This document shows positions 10,642-20,949 of a DNA stretch of 64,000 nucleotides, piece by piece. The notes under the pieces are model-generated. The model made no database searches and had not been told where the DNA came from. It was given only the letters and a program-made list of their open reading frames with translations. The position numbers and the translations under genes are program-made. How positions within the stretch are numbered: position 1 is the stretch's first letter; every line of letters starts with the position of its first letter. Source of the DNA: Agrocybe praecox (taxonomy: Eukaryota > Basidiomycota > Agaricomycetes > Agaricales > Agrocybaceae); assembly GCA_964017145.1 (NCBI GenBank), contig OZ024849.1, positions 868,001-932,000 on the forward strand. The letters run 5' to 3'.

Positions 10642-12465
10642 TCATGAATTAGACTGTTGGGAGGTGGTGGGCCTTTTCTCGTTGGTGGCTGTTGATTTGC
10701 TTCTGGTCCATGTTCCTGGTAATTTTGTTTGAGTGATGGTTTTCTCTCTGGGGCGTCCTCTGGACTTTCTTCAGTCTTGTACACTTGATCTGCTGCTATT
10801 TCGGTTTGTCACGTGGCTGCCACTGTATTGTGGGATGTAGGTGTCGGTTTGCGGTCGTGGGATGTAGGTGTCGGTTTGTGATTGTGGGAAGTAGGTGTAC
10901 GATCGTTGTTGGTAACCATGATCTTGGGTGCGCTCTTGCTGTTGTTGGTTTTGTATTGCTCCATATCGATTACGGTCGTAGTTTCCTGACCATCTGTCTG
11001 CGAAGATGGCTTCTCCTGTTGCGTCTTTCTTGAGTATCCAGGTTCATGGTTTGTCTTGTTCTGGGTAGAATCTGTAGTGATTTTCGGGGTATTTGTTGCA
11101 GAGTGTTCACTGTTGTTGAATGAAGATGGGGCACTGTCTGCTCCATGACACATGGTTGTGTGGTTGTCTGGCAAGCGTGCAGCTGGCGCATGGTGTGTTG
11201 CAGTTCCCTGTCATGTGTTGCATTGAGCAGCAGTTGGCGCATGTTTCTTTTCTGTCACAGGTTGTGGCCGTGTGTCTTGCATCGATTAATTGACATTTGT
11301 AGCAGCGTCATGGGTTGTCTTCTAATTTTTGTGCTCTGTGTCTATGTCCATCGATGATGATGCCGTCTTTGATAATTGTGTTGGCGGTGCTTCTGTCCTT
11401 GGTTGTGAGTATTGTGTGGGCATGCATCTGTTGCGTCTTATTCTAGCTCTTTTTGGGGTCTCGCATCCATCTGATTTTGTTGATTGTGTCGACGTCGTAT
11501 CTGTTGTCTGTCTCGATCTTGTTCGCTCTGTCTTGTAGTACATCTTTAAGGTCTGTGGTAATGAAATCAATTAGTACGTTATGCATGCATTCTTTAATCT
11601 TAGCTGAGCTGCCGAATTTCTCTTCGAAGCTGTTTTTTGCATCAGAGTGTGTGAGCCATCGGGGTCCTTCGTCGCTCATCATTTCTAGTAGAATGCCACC
11701 GTTGGGGAGAGCCCATGCTGCTACAAACTGGATGTCTTCTGGTTTCACAATGGTGCCTCCTCCCCATATTTCATCTATTTCGTCAATCGAGGACTTCCAT
11801 GCGATGTTTGCCTTGGCCACGATTTCTGCTGCTTTGAGTCCTTCTGCTGCATTGGTTGTGCCGTTGATGCCGTCTATTAAGACCTGCTTTGCTCGCTTCT
11901 CTTCTCTTGCTGTTATTTCCTCTCAGATCCAGGTTTTGCAGTTGTGTTGTGTTGGCTCGTTGTATGGTGTGTGGGACTGTTTTACCACATGGGCGTATGA
12001 ATGCTGGGTAGGGGGTTGGATAATGGATTCTGGTAGTATTGGGAGCTGGTGAGTGATGCTTGTTTCCGTGTGTCGTCGTTCCTCATTTTCTTTGATTGTT
12101 TTGATTGTGTTTTCTGCCAAGTTGGCTATGTTCTCGACGGCGTCGCTTGCTAGCATGGCCAGTTTGTCTTTCGCTTTTTCTGTCAGTTCTGTAAGTGCAG
12201 TGTCCTGCTGAATGCCCTCCAGACATAGTGCCACTGCTCTCATTCCGTCTATCCATGTTTGTGGTATTGTAGTTGCTCCGCCAGCGAGCCATAGTAGTGC
12301 TGAGGCAAGCATTGATGTAGTTACTTGTTCCCCTGGTACAATTAGTGCGTTCTTAGTGAGCCATTCTTGCACTGCCGTCTTGTCTTTGAATGACGATTGT
12401 GACACTTTGATCAGGTCAGCTTTGCTGGCAGATGTTAGTCTTTGGTTCATTTGCTTCGTGTTCAT
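10642..12465 (-). pseudogene. LINE-B ORF1 (gag-like protein with zinc knuckles)
   Basis: A single reading frame of 608 codons runs from the ATG at 12465 to the TGA at 10642-10644. It contains five internal nonsense codons (11923 TGA, 11443 TAG, 11308 TGA, 11107 TGA, 10771 TGA) and, as far as I can see, no frameshift. The N-terminal third is helical and hydrophilic (alanine- and glutamate-rich). Cys/His clusters CYKCQLIDARHTATTC, CANCCSMQHMTGNC and CASCTLARQPHNHVSW follow at about 11300-11130. The tail repeats a TDTYIPQ / TPTSHN motif. The final TGA overlaps the ORF2 start as ATGA (10645-10642). Homology to gag-like LINE ORF1 is by motif; RNA binding is inferred. Confidence 0.8.
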
Positions 12466-12617
12466 GGTTTGGGATTTGGTTTGTGTATGTGTTAAAGGTG
12501 TTATATGTGCGTAGTATCGTATGGTTTACGAGGTGTGTCTTACTCTACTCGAACTGTATGTCTCTGTTTCCTCTTTTTCCTCCGCCTACTGGGCATGGGA
12601 AGAAAAGTCGTGGTGGT

Positions 12618-13270
12618 CACCCTTTGAAGGTAATCTGATGTATCAATCCTGGCAATTTGGCCTTTTTTTTAATACATCATGGTGGGCAGTTGCCCAACCC
12701 GCCAATATGCACCATGTGTGCCGTAGGCAGAGAGCAGTTGGCCTTGCCAAACATTAATAAACATTGCTGGTTTTTTATGTTTTCGGACAGTAATTATATG
12801 TTGCAGGCATAGTGGGTATGTTTTTTGTTGCGATATGTTTTATATATGTTTTATATATGTTTTATGTTTTTTTGATGCCCTTTGTGCACCTAAAAATGGA
12901 TGGGACGGGATGGATTGGAAAACATACAACTAGATGATGTGTTATTTATAGATGCACGCAGGAAACAGTGTCCCCGATGTGCCTGACGCTGTAATTGGGC
13001 TCCTGCACTGCGTCGGGCATCGTTCGGGACCCGGAAAAAGCGTAGATATAATGTAGGAATATGTTTTGATTTTTTGGCGCTGTTTGCGCCATCAAAAGAG
13101 GGCGGGATGGGATGGATCGCAAAACACAAAACCGGATGACGTGTTATTTTTAGCGTGCTTTGATCATTTCTGGCATTGCACTATTTTTATATATGATATC
13201 ATCATTTTGGAACTATATTTAATTTTATATACACATGTTCTACCCTAGATTAAATTAGATATTCTAAAAA
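12618..13270 (+). mobile_element. MITE-H, partial element related to the foldback arm
   Basis: Begins CACCCTTTGAAGGTAATCTG, a diverged form of the MITE terminus, at the 5' edge of LINE-B. It then follows the arm of the foldback element (13796-14432) closely: the AGAGCAG, TGATGCCCTTTG and GTGTTATTT blocks occur in the same order. No right terminus is visible; the sequence fades into A/T-rich DNA (13270-13430) in which I see nothing. Confidence 0.65.
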
Positions 13271-13439
13271 GCGACTTGCTCGCTTTTATTTTGGGTGCCA
13301 ATTCCAAATTTGGAATTTATTGCCCTTTTGGGAACATGTTATTTACACCATATAAAATGTTCAAAATTGGATTTTATTTTGTACACTACACTACATTAGG
13401 ACAATATACATATTTACGAATGATATAATATGGGATCTG

Positions 13440-13760
13440 GGGCCTACGCGCTGATGCCCACCTGTCGCGCTCGGTGGTGCTACGAGCTGGAACCTGAGTG
13501 ATCGATGGTGCTACGCGCTGGTGGCTAGCCCTACCCTGTGGTACCCACCTTTCGCGCTTGGTGCTGCTAAGCACTGGTGGCTACCCCCCTCGCTCGCTGG
13601 TGCCCAGCCCCTACCCGGTGGTGCCCACCTTTTGTGTTCAGTGCTGCTACACGCTGGTGCCCAGCAAGTCGGTGGCGCTGCTCGGTGGTGGCTCCCTGCC
13701 CACTCGTACCTACCCACCCACTCATCTATCCACGCTGGTCCCTATCCGTGCGTCTGGTCA
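13440..13760. repeat. GC-rich imperfect minisatellite
   Basis: Words such as GCTACGCGCTGGTGG, GGTGGTGCCCACC and CTACCCGGTGG recur at irregular spacing of about 30-65 bases. Open frames here are on both strands and low in complexity, so no gene is called. Confidence 0.6.
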
Positions 13761-14754
13761 TTAAGCCACCACCCACATCCCTATTGTCAGGGGAGCAGCC
13801 TTGTCTGCTATATTCATACATGAACCCTCGGAAACTACCCAACAAGGGTGATACATCCACACCGGAAGTTTGCCAGTCCCGGCAGTGATATATCACCCAT
13901 GCTGCAGGCAGAGAGCAGCTGCCTTTGGTAAATATATGTAAACATTGCTGTTTTTGATGGTTTCGGAAGGTAATTAGGCACTGCAGGCGTAGTGGTTATG
14001 TTTTTTGTCGTGATATGTCAGATATATGTTTTAAATATATTTTATGTTTTTTTGATGCCCTTTGCGCACCTAAAAAGGGATGGGATGGGATGGATTAGAA
14101 AACATACAACCGGATGACGTGTTATTTATAGGTGCACGCAGGAAACAGTGTCTCCGAAGTGCCCGACGCTGTAATTGGGCTCCTGTACTGGGTCGGGCAT
14201 CGTTCGGGGCACAGAAAAAGCCCAGATAGAATGTACAGATATGTTTTGATTTTTTGGGGCACTTTGCGCCATCAAAAGAGGGCAGGAGGGGATGGATTGC
14301 AAAACATAAAACCGGATGAAGTGTTATTTTTAGCGTGCTTTGATCATTTTGGGCATTCCACTATTTTTATTTATGATATCATCATTTTGCACTATATATC
14401 ATGTGCTTTTAGGCCCAGATTAGATTAGATATGTATAAAAAAAACGAACTGTCTACTTTTGTTTTGAGCGGCAGTTCCCTATTCAGCAACTATTACTATT
14501 TTCGGACAATCTTTACAAAACATACAATTTAACAATAAAAAAAACATATATTTCTCTATTTACAAAATATCTATATACGATTGGACCGAGCGAAGGGACG
14601 CAAGAGTGAGGAGAAGCACGCAAAAAAGAGAGACAATGTCTCTCGTATTTGCGTGCTGGTCGTCGTGCTCGTGCTCGTGCTCGTACTCAGGTCGTCGCAG
14701 CCGTCGTCGTCCTTGGCATAGCCATCGTGCACGACCTATACGTCATGCATGCCC

Positions 14755-14925
14755 TTCCCATTGTGCATGCCCTATACATCGTGCACGGCCTACCCATTGT
14801 GCACGACTTACCCATTGTGCACGACTTACCCATTGTGCACGACCAATGCGTCATGCACGCCCTACACATCATGCGCGCCTTACTCGTCGTGCACGACCGA
14901 CCCATCGTGCACGGCCTAGCCGTTG
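14755..14925 (+). repeat. 18-bp tandem array inside the foldback element
   Basis: The unit CCCATTGTGCACGACYTA and variants repeat about nine times. Translation gives alternating Arg/His/Pro/Thr peptides in one frame and Val/His in another, which I read as repeat artefacts. A related array on the other strand occupies about 16430-16740. Confidence 0.75.
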
Positions 14926-15231
14926 TGCTCGTGGCAATCGTTGCCCTTGGGCCAGTTGTCGTTGTCGTGGGGTCGTGCTCGTTGCCGTCGCCCTAGCTGT
15001 CGTCGTCGTCGTTGAGGGCGTAGTGGTGGTGGTGGTGGTGAGAGATGAGGTGGCCGTGCATCGGTGGTGGTGGTGATGGGAGTTGACAAGGAAGAAATCA
15101 ACCGTGATGGTTGATTTCTGTCCAAATGCGGATGTTTCTCACGCTGGGCCAGTGTTGACCGAGGGTCGAGTTCATTGTTGCGCACGACAATGACAGTAGA
15201 ACAAAATTGTTTTAAATAGAGCTAAATATAT

Positions 15232-15970
15232 TATATGACATAGTAGTATGTATTAAACTATATGAGTAAGTAAAAACATATACTTTATGTTTTTTTCGTA
15301 TGAAAACATCGGAATGTATGCATGTACCAGCCTTGCGAGGTGATTTCGTGACAGATCTCCACAAAATAAAATTTATTACTACTTGGAAGACCATATATTA
15401 TACACTATTAGACATATGTCTTCGCTTTAAACTATCTAAAGAGTGCTAATATCAAAAAAGAATGGCCCTCAGATTGATGTACAATACGGTAACTGTTGAT
15501 ATATAAATTATGCATCGAAATTCAATCCGAGCAAAAGTGGAGGTTCATCTTCATGATGATTCTGTATGTTGTTTTGGTATGTTTCCCTTTTTATACATTA
15601 TATGTCATAGTAATATGTATTAAGTAGTATATGTAAATAAAAACAAAAATTACATGTTTTTTCTCATGAAAACATCGGTATCTATGTATATACAAAGCTT
15701 GCGAGGTGATTTCGTGACAGCTCTCCACCAAATAAAATTTATTTCTACTTGAAAGACCTCAGAATTTACACTGTTAAATGAATGTCTTCATTTTAAACTA
15801 CCTAAAGAGTGCAAATCTACAAAAAAAAAAAGGACCTCAGGCTAATGTACAATATGATATTTGTCGATGTCTAAATTATGCATCGAAATCCAATACGAGC
15901 AAAGGTACTGCTCATACTCATGATCATCACATATGTCATTTTAGATATGTTTCAAATTTTTTTACATAGA
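15232..15970. repeat. two direct copies of a 365-bp A/T-rich unit
   Basis: Both copies carry the blocks GAAAACATCGG, GCGAGGTGATTTCGTGACAG and AAATTATGCATCGAAAT in the same order and spacing. They form the centre of the foldback element. No gene seen. Confidence 0.75.
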
Positions 15971-17626
15971 ATCGATTTATTACACTATTATAGTACAATG
16001 TGCTATTTTATTTGATCAAAAAACCCGTGTAGGCCCCCTCATCGTCGTGCGCGACAATGAGATTGACCCGGTTATAGGCCGGGCTGGCGTGGGAAACATC
16101 TGCATTTGGACAGAAATCAACCATCACGGTTGATTTCTTCCTTGTCAACTCCCATCACCACCACCGTGAACGGCATCCCATCACACCACCTCATCTTTCA
16201 TCATCACCACCACCACAAACAACAACGGCAACAGCAATGATGACAACAGCAACACCGATAGCAACGACAACAGCAACGACAACAGTGATAGCCATGACGA
16301 CGACGACGACAGTGACGACAGCGATGACGACGACATCCAACCCCTCAGGGAGAGGGTAGGAAGACGGTGAACAAGTGAGTGAGGGGAAGGGTTGGCAGGA
16401 GCGAGAGGAGTATCGAGGAGGCAGCCAGCAGCAAGCGCGCAGGCACGAGCGAGCGCCTAGCCAGCAGCGAGTGAGCATGTAGCCACCAGCTAGCGCCTGG
16501 CTACCAGCAAGCACGTAGGCACAAGCGGACAGGTAGGGTGGGCACAAGCAAGCACCTAGCCACCAGCGAGCGCGCAGGCACGAGCAAGCAGGTCGAGCAC
16601 GGCGGGTAGGGCATAGATAGTGCCTGGGTCGTGCACAACGGCTGGCCCAAGGATGACGACGACGACTACGAGCGCGACGGCTGGGCCAAGGACGACGACG
16701 AATGCCACAAGCACGACGGCTAGCGCGTAGACGAGCATGCACGATGGCTATGGCGTGCAAGAGCAAGAGGACGATGTTCTCATTGTCCCTCGCTCTCTCT
16801 CTTCCCCTCGCTCCGTCCATCCATAGATACATTTTTTGTAAAACAAATTAGTAGTGAATATATATATATATTTATTTTTTCAAATTACATGTTGTAAGAA
16901 GAATATCCGAAAATGGTATTATTTACCGAATTGGGGATTTTCGCCTAAAAACAAATGCTTGTAGGTCTCTTTTTTAGATATCTAATCTAATTTAGCCCTA
17001 TGGTAAATGATATGTAAATTAAATATAGTACCAAAAATGATGATATCATAAATAAAAATAGTGGAATGCCCAAAATGATCAAAGCACGCTAAAAATAACA
17101 CTTCATCCGGTTTTATGTTTTGCAATCCATCCCCTCCTGCCCTCTTTTGATGGCGCAAAGTGCCCCAAAAAATCAAAACATATCTGTACATTCTATCTGG
17201 GCTTTTTCTGTGCCCCGAACGATGCCCGACCCAGTACAGGAGCCCAATTACAGCGTCGGGCACTTCGGAGACACTGTTTCCTGCGTGCACCTATAAATAA
17301 CACGTCATCCGGTTGTATGTTTTCTAATCCATCCCATCCCATCCCTTTTTAGGTGCGCAAAGGGCATCAAAAAAACATAAAATATATTTAAAACATATAT
17401 CTGACATATCACGACAAAAAACATAACCACTACGCCTGCAGTGCCTAATTACCTTCCGAAACCATCAAAAACAGCAATGTTTACATATATTTACCAAAGG
17501 CAGCTGCTCTCTGCCTGCAGCATGGGTGATATATCACTGCCGGGACTGGCAAACTTCCGGTGTGGATGTATCACCCTTGTTGGGTAGTTTCCGAGGGTTC
17601 ATGTATGAATATAGCAGACAAGGCTG

Positions 17627-18477
17627 ATATTTGCCATTGATCCAGGCGCGATCGAAGCGGTTGGTCTAGAACTTGCATTTGCGCGAGTTCGCAGCGTGAA
17701 CATCCTTGCAGTTGACACAGTGATCCGTGTGGGGACACGGCTGGCCAGCAGGAGTGGCTTTGAGGGGTGGGTTTGCCTTAGCGTTCCCTTTGCAGCACCT
17801 GGCGACGTTGCGATGTTCGTCGGCCTTGTGCGGGCCCATGCAGTGGGGGCAAGACGCGGCATGTTGCCTGCATCCTTTGTCAGAGTGGCCCCATCGCCAG
17901 CAGCGCTGGCAGAGGGGCACACCATGTTAGAATTTGTCTTCCAAGTCTCCACCTTCCAGACTCCATCACACTTCTGTCATCCTGAAACATGTTTTATGTC
18001 TCTTACTTGTTTCATCATCTGTTACATGTTTCATGGTCTCTTACATGTTCCATCTTCTCTTACACATTTCACCTTCTTACATGTTTCACCTTGTTACGTG
18101 TTTCATATCTCTTACAGGTTACATCCCTTACATACAGTAACATATATAAGTCTGTAGACCAAAGCCTGAAGTCCCCAGTTACTGACTCTGGACTTCAGGT
18201 CAGTTGTATGTCTTGTGTCTCAATACATTTAGTTACTTACTCTGGACTTCAGCTCTTCATAGCTCCTTGGTCCTTCGTCTTGGGTGCACCATATTAGGTC
18301 ACCAGGTAGCTCACAGTGTCCCGCACTCACTCCCTTTAACACACCAGTGTGAGTAGTGGCAGCTTGGATCTCGCATTGCCTACCGAGGATCATAACAGAC
18401 TTGTTGATAATCTGTTTGGCACGGGCACCGGACTTGGAGTCTCATATGTCGATGTAGGCCACACCCATGGTGCTAGC
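17627..18477 (-). pseudogene. LINE-A copy A4, ORF1 zinc-knuckle fragment
   Basis: Reverse strand reads the ORF1 knuckle region (CQRCWRWGHSDKGC, CPHCMGPHKADEHRN, HTDHCVNCKDVH) at 17636-17924 and the adjoining upstream domain at 18347-18477. The two halves are separated by solo LTR-1. The fragment is cut by the foldback element on the left and by the poly(T) end of LINE-A copy A5 on the right. Confidence 0.85.
17925..18341. mobile_element. solo LTR-1 (417 bp, 5-bp target duplication)
   Basis: Starts TGTTAGAATTTG and ends CCCTTTAACA, giving the TGTTA...TAACA terminal inverted repeat typical of LTRs. It is flanked by the exact 5-bp duplication cacca (17920-17924 and 18342-18346), and joining the flanks restores the LINE-A ORF1 sequence. 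A TATATAAG box lies near 18140. No internal retrotransposon region is present, so it is read as a solo LTR; copia or gypsy type cannot be told. Orientation is likely plus from the TATA box. Confidence 0.85.
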
Positions 18478-19206
18478 TTTTTTTTTTTTTTTTTTAAATC
18501 AAAGGACCAAAGTCCCACTTGTATTCCGGTGCACGATTGCAGTCCGGTCCCTACATTACATACAAAAGCATGCTAGGCAAGATTTAATACTATGCTATGT
18601 CTGCAAGGGTGGGCAAAGGTCTGCCAAGATTGTAGATCGCCGTTAGGCGGTCAGAATGTTGCTGGTTCAACGGTGCTTGCACCGTCAAAAGTGTTTAAGC
18701 ATTGGTGGCCGGGCATCAAGCCCAACCCACAATCCACACCCTGCCCAGTCCACAGTTCCCCATCAGGAAAAACACTTTATGCCTTGACTACCTTGAGGCA
18801 CCCCCAGGGCACTCAAGGCAGTCAAGACAGTCAAGACAGCTTAAACTCTAAAGTAGCCTGGAAGGAACGCCTCTGCAAAAATTTCTACCCTCAAGGCACT
18901 CTAAGGCAATTTAAAACACTTTGAAGTATGATGATAGTCACATGTTTATAATTGATGGCATCAAAATCTATGCACATGACTTTTTGCTTGCCTCTATTTA
19001 CATGTTTGGGCTCCACTCATATGTTTATATGGCCTCAAGTACAAACAAATAATAAATAATAATGTTAGCAGGCAGGGGCAAGCATAATACAAAGCAAATA
19101 ATGCTTTTGAGTGATGTCACATTCAAACAATCCAATAAGGCAAGAGGACTTGGGACTTTGAGATTTTGCGATAAAGGCCTTTCATGCATGATAGATGGGA
19201 TTAAGA

Positions 19207-20949
19207 CAGTACTTTACTCTGCCCCACGCCTACCAAGCGGTACTGGTCAGAAACAAGTGGGTCTGACTGAGTCATAGCAGAACTGACTGAGTCTAAGCAG
19301 AACTGACCATTACCAAGTGTTTCTGACCTGGACTCCATCCAGAATCCTGTGCAACTTAGTGGAAACTTGCTGTTTGCATGTTTTATGCAATGTTACTTAT
19401 GTTTAAAAAAACATAACATTCACCAAAAACATAGGAATTACACAAAAAAACAGATAAAAAAGCGAAAATCAATTAATTAAAAAAATGCATAATATACATG
19501 ATGTTTATATACTTATATACTTATTTTTAATTGGAGAAAAAGGGGGGAAGGGAGTATGGAAAGGGGAGGATAGAGGGAAGAGGAGATGGGAGGGGATAGG
19601 GAAGAGAAGGGAAGTGGGTGGGGAGGAGGAAGGGGATGGGAGAGGAGGGATAGAGGCCTAGCCTATGGACAGTGGCGGGGAGCGAGAAAACGGAGGGGTA
19701 CTCACCTGGTCATCGTCCTAAATGCCTCGCCCCTCATCTCGCCACGTCACGCCCTTGCCCCCAAGGCCGCCGCCTCGTTTGCTGGTGTTCGTCGTTGGCG
19801 TGTCGTTGGCGTTGTCGTCACCGTCGTTGCCCCGTCGCTCGTGTTGTCGTCGTCGCTCGTGTCATCACCGTCATCGTGTCGTTGTTGTTGTTGTCGCTGA
19901 CGTGCGTGTCGTCGCCGTGTCGTCCTATCTCGTCGTTGGCATGGCGTCGTCGCTCGTGTCGTCGTTGGCGTTGTCACCGTCGTATCGTCGTCGTTGCGTC
20001 GTCGTCGTCGTCGTCGTGCGTGTCGTCACTGACGTGCGTGTTGTCGTTGACGTGCGTGTTGTCGCCGTGTTGTCGTTGGCGTCGTCGTGTTGTCGTCGTT
20101 GTGTCGTCGTCACTGGCGTTGGCGTCGTTGCTGGTGTCGTCTTTGTCGTTGGCATCGTCGCTAGCGCCGTCGTTGGCGTTATCGTCGTCGTGGACGTGGT
20201 TGTTGGCGTTGCGGCGTGGTGGCAACGGAATGTGGTGGTGGCAGAGGGTGGGTGGATGGTAGTAGTGGTCAGGAAGAAAGCAAACATTGATGACGCGGCA
20301 AGGGCAGAGGGTTGTGGCTGTGCCGGCAATTTCCGCAGCGGCATGGACATCTATTTTGGGAATTTTACAAAAATTGGCGTTTGTATGTCACACGGACCTC
20401 TTAAAATTAAGAAAAAATCACGATAATTCCTAAAATATTCGAAATATATTTATCAAACATTAAATGTGACGTAATATGTTACGGTTTTGGCAGAAATGAC
20501 AAAATAACCACAAAATAAATAAAATAAAACATATCTAGGTATATAGCTACCTTTAGATATTTAGCTATCAAAGTCTCTATGGTGCAGTCGGATGAGTGTC
20601 CATAGTTATATCACATGACCTCTGGCAAGGCTCTGGGTTCGATTCCCAGTGTCTCCACCACGTTTTTCTTTAATTGTAAAGCCTTTGGTCATGTGATCTG
20701 ACTGTGGGTCTGAGCAGTTCTGAACGGTTTCACTCAGTCGTCAGATAGGGATTGGAGCTCGGAAAGCTGAGCTGTCTGACCAGTTCTGATCTGTCTGAGT
20801 GATTCTGATCGGAAATGCTTGGACATTTGAGAGATCTTTTCCAGCCAAATGGCTGGGAGGGAAATCCTAAATTTCCGCTCAGAACTGCTCAGACAAGTCA
20901 AAAGTCTGACCAGTACCGCTTGGTAAATGTGGCTCAGAGTAAAGACCTC
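19207..20949. mobile_element. hAT-like non-autonomous element, copy 2 (1743 bp)
   Basis: Same plan as copy 1: CAGTACTTTACTCTGCCCCA at the left, CTCAGAGTAAAGACCTC at the right, purine tract (about 19533-19665), GTC-type tract (19790-20220) and A/T-rich tail. It carries an extra SINE-like sequence near 20572-20700 that copy 1 lacks. No matching 8-bp flanks. Open frames across the GTC tract are repeat artefacts. Confidence 0.75.
20572..20667 (+). other. tRNA-related SINE-like sequence (A box, B box, T run)
   Basis: A-box-like TGGTGCAGTCGG at 20580-20591, perfect B box GGTTCGATTCC at 20636-20646 inside a 5-bp stem (CTGGG...CCCAG), then TTTTT at 20663-20667. The acceptor arm does not pair, so it is not a working tRNA. 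A diverged copy sits at the equivalent place in hAT-like copy 3, while copy 1 lacks it. Confidence 0.6.

Larger units (their letters stand above)
5307..10645 (-). pseudogene. LINE-B ORF2 (endonuclease, reverse transcriptase, RNase H, zinc-knuckle tail)
   Basis: Starts at the ATG at 10645. N-terminus has the APE-endonuclease QQNT and CIQEPSLNFLG blocks; after the hAT insertion the frame resumes with WLGDFNRHHPMWE. RT blocks: YRPIALLDVIAKL, QYGGRPGCTTRDS, VAVFMDIKGAYPNT (7050-7787), then LDQGCCLA. The catalytic box reads YTDN instead of Y-x-D-D (about 6898-6920). RNase H begins with YTDGSG near 5985-6003. The end holds a Cys/His tail (CPQCNCNPETVRHYLKHC) and stops at 5307. In-frame TGA codons lie at 10421 and about 8160, and a frameshift near 7055. 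Removing the hAT-like insert and one 8-bp duplication restores a continuous frame across 8618/10244. Not functional. Confidence 0.85.
4990..12617 (-). mobile_element. LINE-B, a second Tad1-like non-LTR retrotransposon (single decayed copy)
   Basis: One element in the minus direction: ORF1 (12465-10642), ORF2 (10645-5307), and about 310 bases of putative 3' UTR (4990-5306) ending in a short T run. The protein sequence is clearly different from LINE-A: a canonical YTDGSG RNase H start, a different RT and different zinc knuckles. It is interrupted by a 1611-bp hAT-like element. The 5' UTR (12466-12617) is cut by MITE-H. Decay is mostly point nonsense changes of the C-to-T type plus a few frameshifts. 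The 3' boundary is inferred. Confidence 0.8.
13796..17626. mobile_element. 3.8 kb foldback element with about 640-bp inverted arms
   Basis: Left arm 13796-14432 and right arm 16978-17626 are near-perfect inverted copies. Both outer ends read CAGCCTTGTCTGCTATATTC, matching the MITE termini. Inside lie a second inverted pair (about 15079-15147 and 16080-16155, containing AACCGTGATGGTTGATTTC), two tandem direct copies of about 365 bp (15232-15598 and 15599-15970), and CpG-rich tracts. No coding gene is supported. Left 7-mer aggggag and right 7-mer atatttg do not match, so no target duplication is seen. Right flank is LINE-A ORF1. Confidence 0.85.

Noticed and set aside
13511..13888. Overlapping open frames of 68-103 codons between MITE-H and the foldback element
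   Set aside because: They lie on both strands of a GC-rich minisatellite and have no recognisable domain or intron signals.
14755..14925. Possible CRISPR array, from regularly spaced short repeats
   Set aside because: The units are contiguous without unique spacers, and the setting is a eukaryotic foldback element.
14606..15076. Open frame of 156 codons with repeated HCARPTH-like peptide in the foldback element
   Set aside because: It follows the 18-bp tandem DNA array and ends outside it at once. No start context or conserved domain.
17925..18341. A host gene promoter with TATATAAG and C/T-rich leader
   Set aside because: The TGTTA...TAACA ends and the 5-bp duplication show that it is an LTR inserted in a LINE.
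20572..20667. Functional tRNA gene
   Set aside because: B box and T stem are good, but no 7-bp acceptor pairing can be drawn and the second copy (34682-34776) has a broken T stem.
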